Below, in pieces: positions 6,614-14,481 of a stretch of 31,875 nucleotides of DNA. Position 1 is the stretch's first letter. Each line of letters begins with the position of its first letter. A model generated the notes under the pieces. It worked only from the letters and a program-made list of their open reading frames with translations. It had not been told where the DNA came from and searched no databases. Made by a program: the position numbers and the translations under genes. This DNA comes from JADZAA01 sp039810485 (GTDB lineage Bacteria; Bacteroidota; Ignavibacteria; Kapaibacteriales; UBA961), in NCBI GenBank assembly GCA_039810485.1, contig JBDHXA010000032.1:1-31875 (forward strand), in the 5' to 3' direction.

Positions 6614-8425
6614 TCAGTTTATCATTACCATTCCACCTTTGAGAATCAACATGCCACCTCCGTCAACGGTTTGTGCGGCAGCAGCTTTATTTGTCATAGT
6701 AACGCCGGCATCGTTTGTAAGCATAACTCCTGCTTTGTTGTCAAGATTAACACCAGCTTCGGATTTGAAGTTTACTCCGGCTTTATTATCGAAGTTGACT
6801 TGTGCTTCGTGCTTCATATTCAGTCCGGCTTTGGTGTTGACATTCATTTTGGCTTCGAGAATATAGTCCTTTGCAGATTTGAGTTTGATATCGCCCATTG
6901 TAGATTCGAGAGATATTGTCTTGCCTTTGATTATAATGTCGCCGCTACCCTGCGATCCTGTTGCCTCGATGGTAATTGAATCGCCTTTTACAGTTAATGT
7001 ATAAGTTTTACCGACGATATGCTCATAAGTTCCTTCATTGATGTGTTTCTCAAACTTGTCATCGCCTAAAACAGTAGTTTTACGATTGCCACCTTTAACT
7101 ATCAGCGTATCTATAGCATCGCCATCTAGCTCGGGTTTCTTGGCCTTGTCGGATTTGTCGCTGCTTGAATCTGGTTTTTCAACAAATATCTGACGGTTGT
7201 TGTGAATAACAGTAACGGCATCATTTTTCACTACTTCTGTCCGATCATTCTCTACGCGGATATTATAGTCCTTTTCGGCGTGTAAGAATACTTCCTCTTC
7301 TCCCTTTTTATCCTCAAACCGCAGTTCGTTATAGCCGTCGTCAGTTTCTTTGCTTGAATGCGTCTTGATAGTAGAGCGCGTCTGGTTGGCTGGAAGATCG
7401 TAAGGTGCAGGTTGCTGTGCGTTATAGACCATTCCTGTAATTAAAGGTCTATCAGGATCTCCTTCGATGAATGACACCACGACTTCCATACCAATGCGAG
7501 GTGTAAAAATAATGCCCCAACCCTTGCCAGTCCATCCTTGTGCTACTCGTACCCAGCATGAGGATTTCTCGTCGTATTTACCTTCTTGGTCCCAGTGAAA
7601 CTGCACTTTAACGCGCCCGTATTGGTCAGAGTAGATTTCCTCGCCAGAGGGCCCGGTAACCATTGCTGTCTGGGATCCGTAAATTCGAGGACGCGAAGTA
7701 TTGCGGGGCGGGCGAAAGGTGACAGACGATGGCAAAGCCTCGAAGGAATTTGAATATCGTTCAGGAGTGGCTTCTATGTACAAAGTATGAAGAATATAAT
7801 CCTGATTCAACTCTTCTCGTAAATGCTCAGTCATGCTGAACTTGCCGCCGGCATAAAATGCCTTGATTTGAGATTTGCCAGAAAGTGTCTTGCGAAATGC
7901 TTCGCGTTCTGCAATGCGCAATGCTGCGCGCGCATCTGCAGTAGTGCTGTCTTTAATACCGGCAGGGTATTCATACACGCGCATGCTGCCGCTCGAGACA
8001 CCAGGAACTTCGAGCAATAAATCATTGCGCGAAGTTTCAAAATTATAATCATCAACTGCAAATTTACCGGTTACTAACTGTTGTTCGAATGTGCATTCAT
8101 TGATGATTTCTTCTTCATTAAGAAAGGGATCATTGGTGCTCCCCAACAAGGAATTAGCTAAAATTGCATCGGAAATGGGCGTGGCGATTGGCAGCAAATT
8201 GTCAAGCGACGGAATAAGATTGGTCAATCCTGTTACATCAAGCGATGCAATGCGCATTTCATCTAATCCTTCTCCGATGGAACCAATAGTTCCAACTGCT
8301 TGCTCAAGCCTAGCTTCTGCATTGGCAATTGTATCGGATATGCCCTTGAGGCGAGATAAAATGGATACAATGCTATTGTTAGCGGCTTCTATTCGTTGTT
8401 CAGGATCTTGCTGTTCGATGCTCAT
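6614..8425 (-). CDS. VgrG C-terminal half: leader, second gp27 part, OB domain and beta-helix spike
   Basis: This 603-residue T6SS spike protein lacks the first half of the normal VgrG base. Residues 12-80 are a helical leader (SILSRLKGISDTIANAEARL, then GEGLDEMRIASLDVTGL) shared with the gene at 12361-13290. From about residue 100 the text resumes in the middle of a standard VgrG: EEEIINECTFEQQLVTGKF, DDYNFET, YEYPAGIKD, FSMTEHLREELNQDY. The gp5-like OB domain follows at about 260-340 (YGRVKVQFHWDQEGKYD, SCWVRVAQGWTGKGWG, GDPDRPLITGMVYNAQQPAP). The C-terminal spike includes seven octad repeats at residues 530-585. Ordinary VgrG proteins need both base parts to trimerise onto Hcp, so this product presumably needs the other half. 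No ribosome site is evident before its ATG. Confidence 0.9.
   Translation of the reverse strand: MSIEQQDPEQRIEAANNSIVSILSRLKGISDTIANAEARLEQAVGTIGSIGEGLDEMRIASLDVTGLTNLIPSLDNLLPIATPISDAILANSLLGSTNDPFLNEEEIINECTFEQQLVTGKFAVDDYNFETSRNDLLLEVPGVSSGSMRVYEYPAGIKDSTTADARAALRIAEREAFRKTLSGKSQIKAFYAGGKFSMTEHLREELNQDYILHTLYIEATPERYSNSFEALPSSVTFRPPRNTSRPRIYGSQTAMVTGPSGEEIYSDQYGRVKVQFHWDQEGKYDEKSSCWVRVAQGWTGKGWGIIFTPRIGMEVVVSFIEGDPDRPLITGMVYNAQQPAPYDLPANQTRSTIKTHSSKETDDGYNELRFEDKKGEEEVFLHAEKDYNIRVENDRTEVVKNDAVTVIHNNRQIFVEKPDSSSDKSDKAKKPELDGDAIDTLIVKGGNRKTTVLGDDKFEKHINEGTYEHIVGKTYTLTVKGDSITIEATGSQGSGDIIIKGKTISLESTMGDIKLKSAKDYILEAKMNVNTKAGLNMKHEAQVNFDNKAGVNFKSEAGVNLDNKAGVMLTNDAGVTMTNKAAAAQTVDGGGMLILKGGMVMIN
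6671..6838 (-). repeat. Seven 24-bp/8-residue beta-helix repeats in the VgrG spike
   Basis: Residues 530-585 of the C-terminal VgrG half form seven octads: NTKAGLNM, KHEAQVNF, DNKAGVNF, KSEAGVNL, DNKAGVML, TNDAGVTM, TNKAAAAQ. The x-x-K/E-A-G-V-x-hydrophobic pattern is what a three-stranded triangular beta-helix spike needs. DNA copies are diverged, so the repeat is maintained by structure and is not a fresh duplication. Confidence 0.85.
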
Positions 8426-8455
8426 TATTGAGTCAAATATCTGAATATAATGATT

Positions 8456-11400
8456 TTATACGCCAAATTGGCGGCGTGCGTCAATAATTGATTGATCCAT
8501 TTGTTCTTCTGCGTCCGCGATTTCTCTTTCAATTGCATCATTCATATTTTGAAGAGATCTGGATACTTCTGAGTCGGCACGTGAAATCATGCTGTCAACC
8601 AGCCGAGATGCCCTCTCTATGGCATCATCAAATTTCGATTCAGCTTGTTGGATGCCGTTGTCGCATTTCTGCTCTAATTGTGATATGACGTTATCTATTT
8701 TTGATTTGATGTCATTAATAATGTCGTCAACTTGTGATTCGGATTGGGACATTTGATTTTTAAGAGATGTTTCAGCGTTTGTCCATGTTGAATATAAATT
8801 GTCGTATCCGGAAGTAATTTCTCCTTTAACCCTTTGCTCTGCATCGGAAAAGGCAGAATCTACACGAGATTTACCCTCCTGGATTTTTGATTGAATTTCG
8901 GATTCAGCATCATTTACTTTCTGTTTTGCATCCTCTGCAAATTCTTTGGCTTTGTTTTGAGCATCGTTAATTTTTGCCTCGATCTCGTCAATTTTTGCGT
9001 TAATATTTGATTCTTCTTCATTAACTTTCCCTTCAACTTCTTGGAGCCGTGTTTTGAGATAGATCACTGCATCGTTTGCCTTCTGAATGCCTTCGTCTAA
9101 TGTGTTTTGAATAGATGAGAACTTCTCCCAAAACTCGTCAATTTTCTTTTGTATTTCGTTGCGAACTTCGGCAATCTTATCGAGAACTTCTTGTCCTTGC
9201 TTTGCGATGTTCTGCACTTGTTCTCCGGCAGCTTCTAAATATTGACGAGCAGCAGGAATAGGAGATTTAGCTGCTTCTACGGCTGCATTTGCTCCAGCGG
9301 CTTGTGTAGCAAGTATCTTAGCCGTTGGGTCAAGCATCCCATTCGAATCATTATTGCCGCTTCCCATCAGCGAAGCCCACATTTGCTTTGCTTTCTCTAT
9401 AAGTTTTTTTACTTCTTCCAGCTTCGACAACGCTGATGTGATTGTATCTGCTATCGTTCCGAATTTGTCAGTAAAACCATCAACGACTTTGACAACAGTA
9501 TCGATAACTGACGTGACAGTTTTGATAACTTGCATGATTTGATCAATTTTTTCGCCTATTAATTCTTGATATTTCTTGATAAGGTCTTCAAATTGTCCGA
9601 TTTTTTCGTCAATTGTGTCTAAGACTGCATTGATTGGTGTAAAGACGTTGTTAATTTCGTTCTGAACTCCTGAAAGCAACTCTCGAACTTTTTTTAGCTG
9701 TTCGCGCAATGTCTCTGCTGTTTTGTGTATTGGATCAGTAGGCGGTATTATGCTAAGGACTTTCTGTTCAAACTGCTCGACAAGTCCGTCAAGTTGATGC
9801 AACCGCTGCTGTATTTCTGCGCCTGTTGAATGGACAGGATTTTTGATTTGCTCAACTGCCTGATTAACCTTTTGCTGAATTTCGTTGAGTATCTTTTTTG
9901 CATCGTTCAATGATTTTTGTACAGGTTTTATTGCATCATCTTTGGCTTTCATCAAAGAATCGACAATGCCATTGATGGTTTGCTCGGCGTGCACTAACTC
10001 GGAATTTGCTTTGTTAAGAGTTTCATTTTTGGCTGATGCTGCCGTTCCGACCGAATTATTCAAGAATGATTTGGCATCTTGAATTGCTGATTTTATAGAA
10101 TTGGAAGCATCGTTTTTGGCAACGTCAAGATTTTGCAAAGAAGTTTGCACTTGCTGTTTGGCTTGGTTTAGCGCATTATTCAGCAAAGATGTTGTCTTGC
10201 TTTTTGTTTGATGTAAGCGGGCGACTAAATTCTGTGCTTTATCTTTAACAATTTTGGGCACAGAATTTATTTTTTTCTGCACTATAAGATCAAGTCCTGA
10301 GATGCGCTGCTGTGCTTGTGCATAATCTTGGTCAGATTTCTTACGCAACAAAGCCATTGACTCGTTGACTTTTTTTTGTAAAGCGGCTGTTGTTGCATCA
10401 GAACGAGTTTGGATGACGCTGTTGATTTGTACGATCTTATTGTCGTAATAATCGCCAAGCTCATTAGCGCAACTCTGCGAAAATGCCCTTGCATCGCTCG
10501 TGCGAGTTTTGAAACGCGCAATCGTATCATCAGTATATTTTCTAAGTTCGTCAATTTTTTTATTGATGTCATCAACAGCATCGCTCAACTGTTTCTTAAC
10601 ATCGTCTATTGCTTTTTCAAAGCGAGCTGCGATATCATCTGCATATTTTTCAAGCTCGTCAACAGTTTTGCCGGCATCTTCAATCTTTTTATTGAGAAAA
10701 TCGCTTGTATCTTTAATAAATTTCTTAAAATGCTCTACAAGCCCGACTGTAAAATCGTCAATTTGTTTGATTTTATCTTCAGTATTTTTGATTTTGCCTT
10801 TTAAATAGTTGATTGTGTCATTGACTGTAGCTTGAAAATCAAGAATAATCTTATGACCTTCTGTGATGCGACTGCGCACCCAATTCGCTTTTTGGATAAG
10901 TGGGTCAAACAGTCCTTTGAAAGAATCAAGCAAATCTTTAACTTTATTTTGGGCGATTTCTACTTGACTACGCAGTTCGCCTATAGTTTGCGATGCTTGA
11001 CGTGCAAGAGCAAATGCTTCCGGCACCTGTTGTTGAGCTGACTTAAGCAGTTGTTCCAAAACAGGAAATTGTTCCAAAGAGTTGAGAGCGTTGCTAATAG
11101 CTCCCTGTGGATTAGGCTGTTCTTTTACGTCGGAAAGCGATCGAATGGCATTTTCAGCAGTATTAATTGCATTGCTGACGGTTTTTTGGGAGTTTGCCCC
11201 TGGTAATGCACCTAATCTCTCTTCAGTTTGGCGCAACTCCGCTTTAGCAGATTCATGAGCCTTCTGAACAAGTACTGATGCTTGTTGTACAGCAGTTGCT
11301 TCTTGTTCGGCAACATTTTGCTCTTGAGCCATTTCTTGGGTGGCTTTATCTCGAGTTTTTTGCGCTTGCTGTTGAGCTTCTTGCCTTGATTGTTCTTGTT

Positions 11401-12307
11401 CAGGTGTGAGCGGCTCATCAGGAATTTGCTTTCCTGCCTGCGACACTTGCTTTCCGCCTTGCTGCGGCGTTTGTTCTTCTGCCTGTTGAGATATTTGTTC
11501 TTCTGTCTGTTGCGGCTTTTGTTCTTCTGCCTGTTGCGGCTTTTGTTCTTCTGTCTGCTGCGGCTTTTGTTCTTCTGTCTGCTGCGGCTTTTGTTCTTCT
11601 GTCTGCTGCGGCTTTTGTTCTTCTGTCTGCTGCGGCATTTGTTCTTCTGTCTGCTGCGGCATTTGCTCTTCTGTCTGCTGCGGCATTTGTTCTTCTACAT
11701 TTTTTTTGTCGTCATCAACGTTTTGGGCTTCAGCAGATGCTCGAGAAGTTTTATCAGAAAGAATATCGCTTTTATCGGCAATATCTGCCGCAGGTTGTTT
11801 TTCTTCCTCTTTTATCGGCATTTCTGTTTTAGGAATATCAGCATCATTCAACACCTCTGATATAGTATTGCTAATATCGGAAACTTTAGGAGTTGTTTTG
11901 TCGATAATAGATGAATCTTTTATTTTATCGTCATCGAAATATCCTAAGATGGTTTCAGAAGAATTTTTATTAGTAAAAATTTTATCATCTTGCTTATCAG
12001 ACAAAGCATTAACAATTTCATCATTTGCCGGTGATTCATCAAGAGTGTTTGATGCAAATGGCGACCTTCTCCTATCGCTTAGGTCTCCTTCTGAGCTCGG
12101 TAAGTTAAATTTGTCGCTATCAATACGAATGTCATTGCCATCTGCTTCTGCGCTAATCTCTGTCTCAACAATGTGTTTGCCGAGATTTTTGTCAGATGTG
12201 CTTTTGCCTGCCACCTTTGCAAAGTCGGGCGATTCTTTAGTGCTGCCTGCACTTTTATTATCGGCTTGTTGTCCGCCTGAATGATTTGTTTTCTTTGCCA
12301 TTGCCAT
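8456..12307 (-). CDS. Very long helical/coiled-coil protein between the two VgrG halves
   Basis: I do not recognise a family. The 1283-residue protein has three parts. Residues 1 to about 200 are hydrophilic and probably disordered. Residues 205-284 are ten octads of the EEQxPQQT type. From about residue 300 to the end it is continuous amphipathic helix with Lys/Glu/Gln/Ala heptads (FEKAIDDVKKQLSDAVDDIN, KIDEIEAKINDAQNKAKEFA), interrupted near residues 910-940 by a Gly/Asn-rich break (GSGNNDSNGMLDP). The pattern resembles apolipoprotein-like or tail-fibre helical repeats. There is no signal peptide, transmembrane helix or visible enzyme motif. A GTG three bases earlier (12310) is an alternative start. 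It lies 50 bp after the N-terminal VgrG half and 30 bp before the C-terminal half, so it is almost certainly co-transcribed. Possible roles are spike-bound effector, scaffold or fibre; this is inference. Confidence 0.8.
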   Translation of the reverse strand: MAMAKKTNHSGGQQADNKSAGSTKESPDFAKVAGKSTSDKNLGKHIVETEISAEADGNDIRIDSDKFNLPSSEGDLSDRRRSPFASNTLDESPANDEIVNALSDKQDDKIFTNKNSSETILGYFDDDKIKDSSIIDKTTPKVSDISNTISEVLNDADIPKTEMPIKEEEKQPAADIADKSDILSDKTSRASAEAQNVDDDKKNVEEQMPQQTEEQMPQQTEEQMPQQTEEQKPQQTEEQKPQQTEEQKPQQTEEQKPQQAEEQKPQQTEEQISQQAEEQTPQQGGKQVSQAGKQIPDEPLTPEQEQSRQEAQQQAQKTRDKATQEMAQEQNVAEQEATAVQQASVLVQKAHESAKAELRQTEERLGALPGANSQKTVSNAINTAENAIRSLSDVKEQPNPQGAISNALNSLEQFPVLEQLLKSAQQQVPEAFALARQASQTIGELRSQVEIAQNKVKDLLDSFKGLFDPLIQKANWVRSRITEGHKIILDFQATVNDTINYLKGKIKNTEDKIKQIDDFTVGLVEHFKKFIKDTSDFLNKKIEDAGKTVDELEKYADDIAARFEKAIDDVKKQLSDAVDDINKKIDELRKYTDDTIARFKTRTSDARAFSQSCANELGDYYDNKIVQINSVIQTRSDATTAALQKKVNESMALLRKKSDQDYAQAQQRISGLDLIVQKKINSVPKIVKDKAQNLVARLHQTKSKTTSLLNNALNQAKQQVQTSLQNLDVAKNDASNSIKSAIQDAKSFLNNSVGTAASAKNETLNKANSELVHAEQTINGIVDSLMKAKDDAIKPVQKSLNDAKKILNEIQQKVNQAVEQIKNPVHSTGAEIQQRLHQLDGLVEQFEQKVLSIIPPTDPIHKTAETLREQLKKVRELLSGVQNEINNVFTPINAVLDTIDEKIGQFEDLIKKYQELIGEKIDQIMQVIKTVTSVIDTVVKVVDGFTDKFGTIADTITSALSKLEEVKKLIEKAKQMWASLMGSGNNDSNGMLDPTAKILATQAAGANAAVEAAKSPIPAARQYLEAAGEQVQNIAKQGQEVLDKIAEVRNEIQKKIDEFWEKFSSIQNTLDEGIQKANDAVIYLKTRLQEVEGKVNEEESNINAKIDEIEAKINDAQNKAKEFAEDAKQKVNDAESEIQSKIQEGKSRVDSAFSDAEQRVKGEITSGYDNLYSTWTNAETSLKNQMSQSESQVDDIINDIKSKIDNVISQLEQKCDNGIQQAESKFDDAIERASRLVDSMISRADSEVSRSLQNMNDAIEREIADAEEQMDQSIIDARRQFGV
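11456..11695 (-). repeat. Ten 24-bp coding repeats (EEQxPQQT octads)
   Basis: Exactly 240 bp encode ten octads in the disordered N-terminal part of the long helical protein: EEQMPQQT three times, then EEQKPQQT/A five times, then EEQISQQA and EEQTPQQG. Central copies are identical or nearly identical in DNA, showing recent slippage or unequal crossover. They likely form an extended Pro/Gln-rich linker. Confidence 0.93.
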
Positions 12308-12360
12308 CACAGATTAAATTAAATGACTGAATTTTATAGAAATCCGAAGCAGAGTACTTT

Positions 12361-13290
12361 TTAGTGGCCTGATCTGCGGGATGGAGAAAATCGCGCATTA
12401 TCCAAACCGCCACATTTTTCATGTACTGATGTGTCATCGGCAAGCACTAATGTGTGTTTGTCTTCGGCATGATCAAAATAGTAAAAAATCCCTTCTTCTT
12501 CCATTAAACGCGATACAAAGTTAAAAGCAGTTTCATTGTATTGTACGCAATATTCTCGTACCTGATAAGTTGATTTGGTTGCATTGCGGTATTCTGCAAA
12601 ATCATATTCATCAAATATTTGTGTGATAATTTCAATCGCTGATTTTTCCTGAAATATGCGTGAATTTTGTGTCAGTGTCAAAATCCAAAGCCACGGCACA
12701 ACCTCTGCAAAATAGAATGTGTGATCAACGGTATTTCCTCCGTGAGCAAATCGTGCAACATAGCCGTTGATAAAGCGCTTTGTTCCGTCAGCAAGCATGA
12801 TGCTGATTGTAACTTGTTTGCCTACAATGGAATTAAAATCAAGATTGTCTTCTTTCGCCGTCATTTCGAGCGTAAAGTGAAACAGCGACGATATAGATTC
12901 GCGGCCTGTTATTCGTAGTAATAGTAATACGCCTGCGCCTAGAGGTGTTTTTACTTGAAGATAAACTGGTTTTTCGCCTTCTTCAGCAGCTGCCGCTACA
13001 ATTGCAGCGTTCAAAGACATATCTATTGGAAGTATATTATCCAATCCGGGTACTTTGGGAAGCAACCCAGTAACATCAAGTGCTGCAATGCGTATTTCAT
13101 CAAGACCTTCTCCAATGTTTCCTACAGTTTGCGATGCAGCTTCAAGTCGCGCCTCTGCGTCGGCAATTGTGTCGGATATTCCCTGTAAGCGAGATAATAC
13201 TTTGCTAATGCTGTCATTCGCAGCTACAATTCCTTCTTCGGCTTCGCGCCTTTTAGCGTTGTTTGTGTTTTCTTGCTGTTCTTCAGCCAT
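12361..13290 (-). CDS. VgrG N-terminal half: leader plus first part of gp27-like base
   Basis: This 309-residue protein begins with a helical leader at residues 21-89 (KVLSRLQGISDTIADAEARL, then GEGLDEIRIAALDVTGLLP) that is the paralogue of the leader in the gene at 6614-8425. From about residue 108 it is the start of a standard VgrG: LLRITGRESISSLFHFTLEM, VGKQVTISIMLADGTKRFIN, IFQEKSAIEIITQIFDEYDF, YCVQYNETAFNFVSRLMEEE and GIFYYFDHAEDKHTLVLADD. It stops at RFSPSRRSGH, the point where an ordinary VgrG runs into the part held by the other half. There is no OB or spike domain. It is the first gene of the T6SS island; a weak promoter candidate lies just upstream. No ribosome site is obvious before the ATG. 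Confidence 0.88.
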   Translation of the reverse strand: MAEEQQENTNNAKRREAEEGIVAANDSISKVLSRLQGISDTIADAEARLEAASQTVGNIGEGLDEIRIAALDVTGLLPKVPGLDNILPIDMSLNAAIVAAAAEEGEKPVYLQVKTPLGAGVLLLLRITGRESISSLFHFTLEMTAKEDNLDFNSIVGKQVTISIMLADGTKRFINGYVARFAHGGNTVDHTFYFAEVVPWLWILTLTQNSRIFQEKSAIEIITQIFDEYDFAEYRNATKSTYQVREYCVQYNETAFNFVSRLMEEEGIFYYFDHAEDKHTLVLADDTSVHEKCGGLDNARFSPSRRSGH

Positions 13291-13303
13291 AATTTTGTCA
13301 GCT

Positions 13304-13330
13304 GTTATAGAGGTCGGTTTTCACTGCCAA
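13304..13330 (-). promoter_or_regulatory. Weak promoter candidate for the T6SS island
   Basis: On the minus strand a TTGGCA (13330-13325) and a TATAAC (13309-13304) are separated by 15 bp, just upstream of the first T6SS gene. The spacing is short for a sigma70-type promoter, and the lineage may not use this consensus, so this is only a candidate. Confidence 0.2.
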
Positions 13331-13549
13331 CTAAATATCATGCAAGATAATGAATATATTTTTATAGAACAACTATATTATTGTTCTACTGTTAATTTCT
13401 TTGTATCTAAGTATAAAGTCATTGCAATTTGTCGTAAGCAATATACGTTCGCCTCTGAATTTGTTTCTGTTATTTTTTAGCTCATCTTAAGCAAAATAGA
13501 ATTGAGAAACGTAAATAAGAGAGTTATTCATTCATAATTAGGAGGAAGT

Positions 13550-13824
13550 ATGTAAAAGGAATTGCTTGAGTATTATACAGATTACTTAATCAGTTCGTCT
13601 GGCATGCTACAGCAACCGATATGTAAAATCCGATACGATGTGATATCAGCCGCGATAGAATCATAAGATTTATATCTGGCAAAGAAATATGACAGCGAAG
13701 AATTGCGGCAATCAGCCAAGCCCATTGTACGAAAAATCGAGCAGCCCGTCGGCATGATAATCTTTGGTGACAATATGTGGAAGAACCTTGCGCCTATGAA
13801 AACAATAAACAATCTGGAATTTTG
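13550..13824 (+). pseudogene. Remnant of a DDE transposase N-terminus (IS4-like)
   Basis: An excellent ribosome site (AGGAGGA) precedes an ATG at 13550, but the second codon is TAA. The text then continues ELLEYYTDYLISSSG, shifts frame to ATATDM, a stop, and CDISRDRIIRFISGKE, then shifts again to YDSEELRQSAKPIVRKIEQP and VGMIIFGDN. This matches from memory the start of a family of IS4-like transposases (YTDYLISSFG, ATATGLS, ISHDKITRFL, VKPVVRxIE, IFDDT). It ends at a TGA near 13824 and only about 90 codons remain, so the catalytic core and IS ends are gone. It sits upstream of and divergent from the T6SS island. The family name is uncertain; its being a dead transposase fragment is more secure. 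Confidence 0.6.
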
Positions 13825-13854
13825 ACAGTTTTCAAGGCAGGAATGTCAAGCGCA

Positions 13855-14394
13855 TCAATTTTTTGAAAGCGGCTGCCAGACAATCAGAAGCATTGCAGAA
13901 AATGACGCTAAGGCAATTAAAAAATCAACTGAGCTTGAATATGTGTTTAAGCGTTGTCCCAAAAGAATTTGCAATTCATTGCCTTTGATGAGTGCCTCAA
14001 AAGGAACGGCATTGGTATATCTTAGCAATTTTAAATCAAAAATCATGAGGTAGACCTCTATTGGCATGCAGCAATAAAATAAAACGGCAGCCATAAATAT
14101 TCCGCCATTTTTCCGAAAAATGTGTTTGTATTGAATGGTAGCACCGATGGCTCCAATCAATGTCGCCGCATATCCGAGCATTGTGTAAAATGCTGTAAGA
14201 GCATAGATGCGAATAGAGTAATTCACTTGCGCATCAGAAAGAAACGGCTTGCGCACAAGTGTTCCGGGAAGATAAATATCATAGATGACAGAGGTGCGCA
14301 CTATGCTTCCTCCGAGAAAAACCACTCCTCCCAAAACTATCAGCGATAGAAAGAGTTTAGCAGAAATAGAGCGCATTGTAATTTGAGTGTGCAA
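13855..14394 (-). CDS. Hypothetical four-span inner-membrane protein
   Basis: The 179-residue protein has predicted membrane helices near residues 12-32, 62-85, 97-116 and 155-174. Between the first two lies a likely extracytoplasmic loop (TSVIYDIYLPGTLVRKPFLS). Between the third and fourth lies another (LRYTNAVPFEALIKGNELQI). There is no recognisable motif or family, and no signal cleavage site is clear. The first ATG at 14394 is used here; the second Met at residue 7 is an alternative. The gene is separated by about 90 bp from the RlmI-like gene, which is transcribed in the same direction, and need not be functionally linked to it. Confidence 0.6.
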   Translation of the reverse strand: MHTQITMRSISAKLFLSLIVLGGVVFLGGSIVRTSVIYDIYLPGTLVRKPFLSDAQVNYSIRIYALTAFYTMLGYAATLIGAIGATIQYKHIFRKNGGIFMAAVLFYCCMPIEVYLMIFDLKLLRYTNAVPFEALIKGNELQILLGQRLNTYSSSVDFLIALASFSAMLLIVWQPLSKN

Positions 14395-14481
14395 TTTTTA
14401 CACTAATACAGATTGACATCCAAAAAGATAGATATAAATTAAGAAATATCATTCATATACAGCATTAATAGCGAACGGAAA

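Noticed and set aside
11456..11695. 24-bp repeats as a CRISPR or regulatory iteron array
   Set aside because: They have no spacers, are multiples of three bases, and encode an octapeptide inside a long clean frame.
11390..11860. Plus-strand 156-codon frame rich in Leu/Phe/Cys repeats
   Set aside because: It is the antisense shadow of the EEQxPQQT repeat; composition is explained by the opposite strand.
11706..12284. Plus-strand 192-codon frame opposite the N-terminus of the long helical protein
   Set aside because: Ser/Leu-biased reading with no ribosome site or family pattern; lies inside a supported gene.
6614..13290. Split VgrG as a simple sequencing frameshift
   Set aside because: The halves are 3.9 kb apart, have separate starts and each has its own leader, so a base error cannot explain them.
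13582..13812. Minus-strand 76-codon frame
   Set aside because: The plus strand reads as a decayed transposase over the same bases, and the minus frame has no recognisable features.
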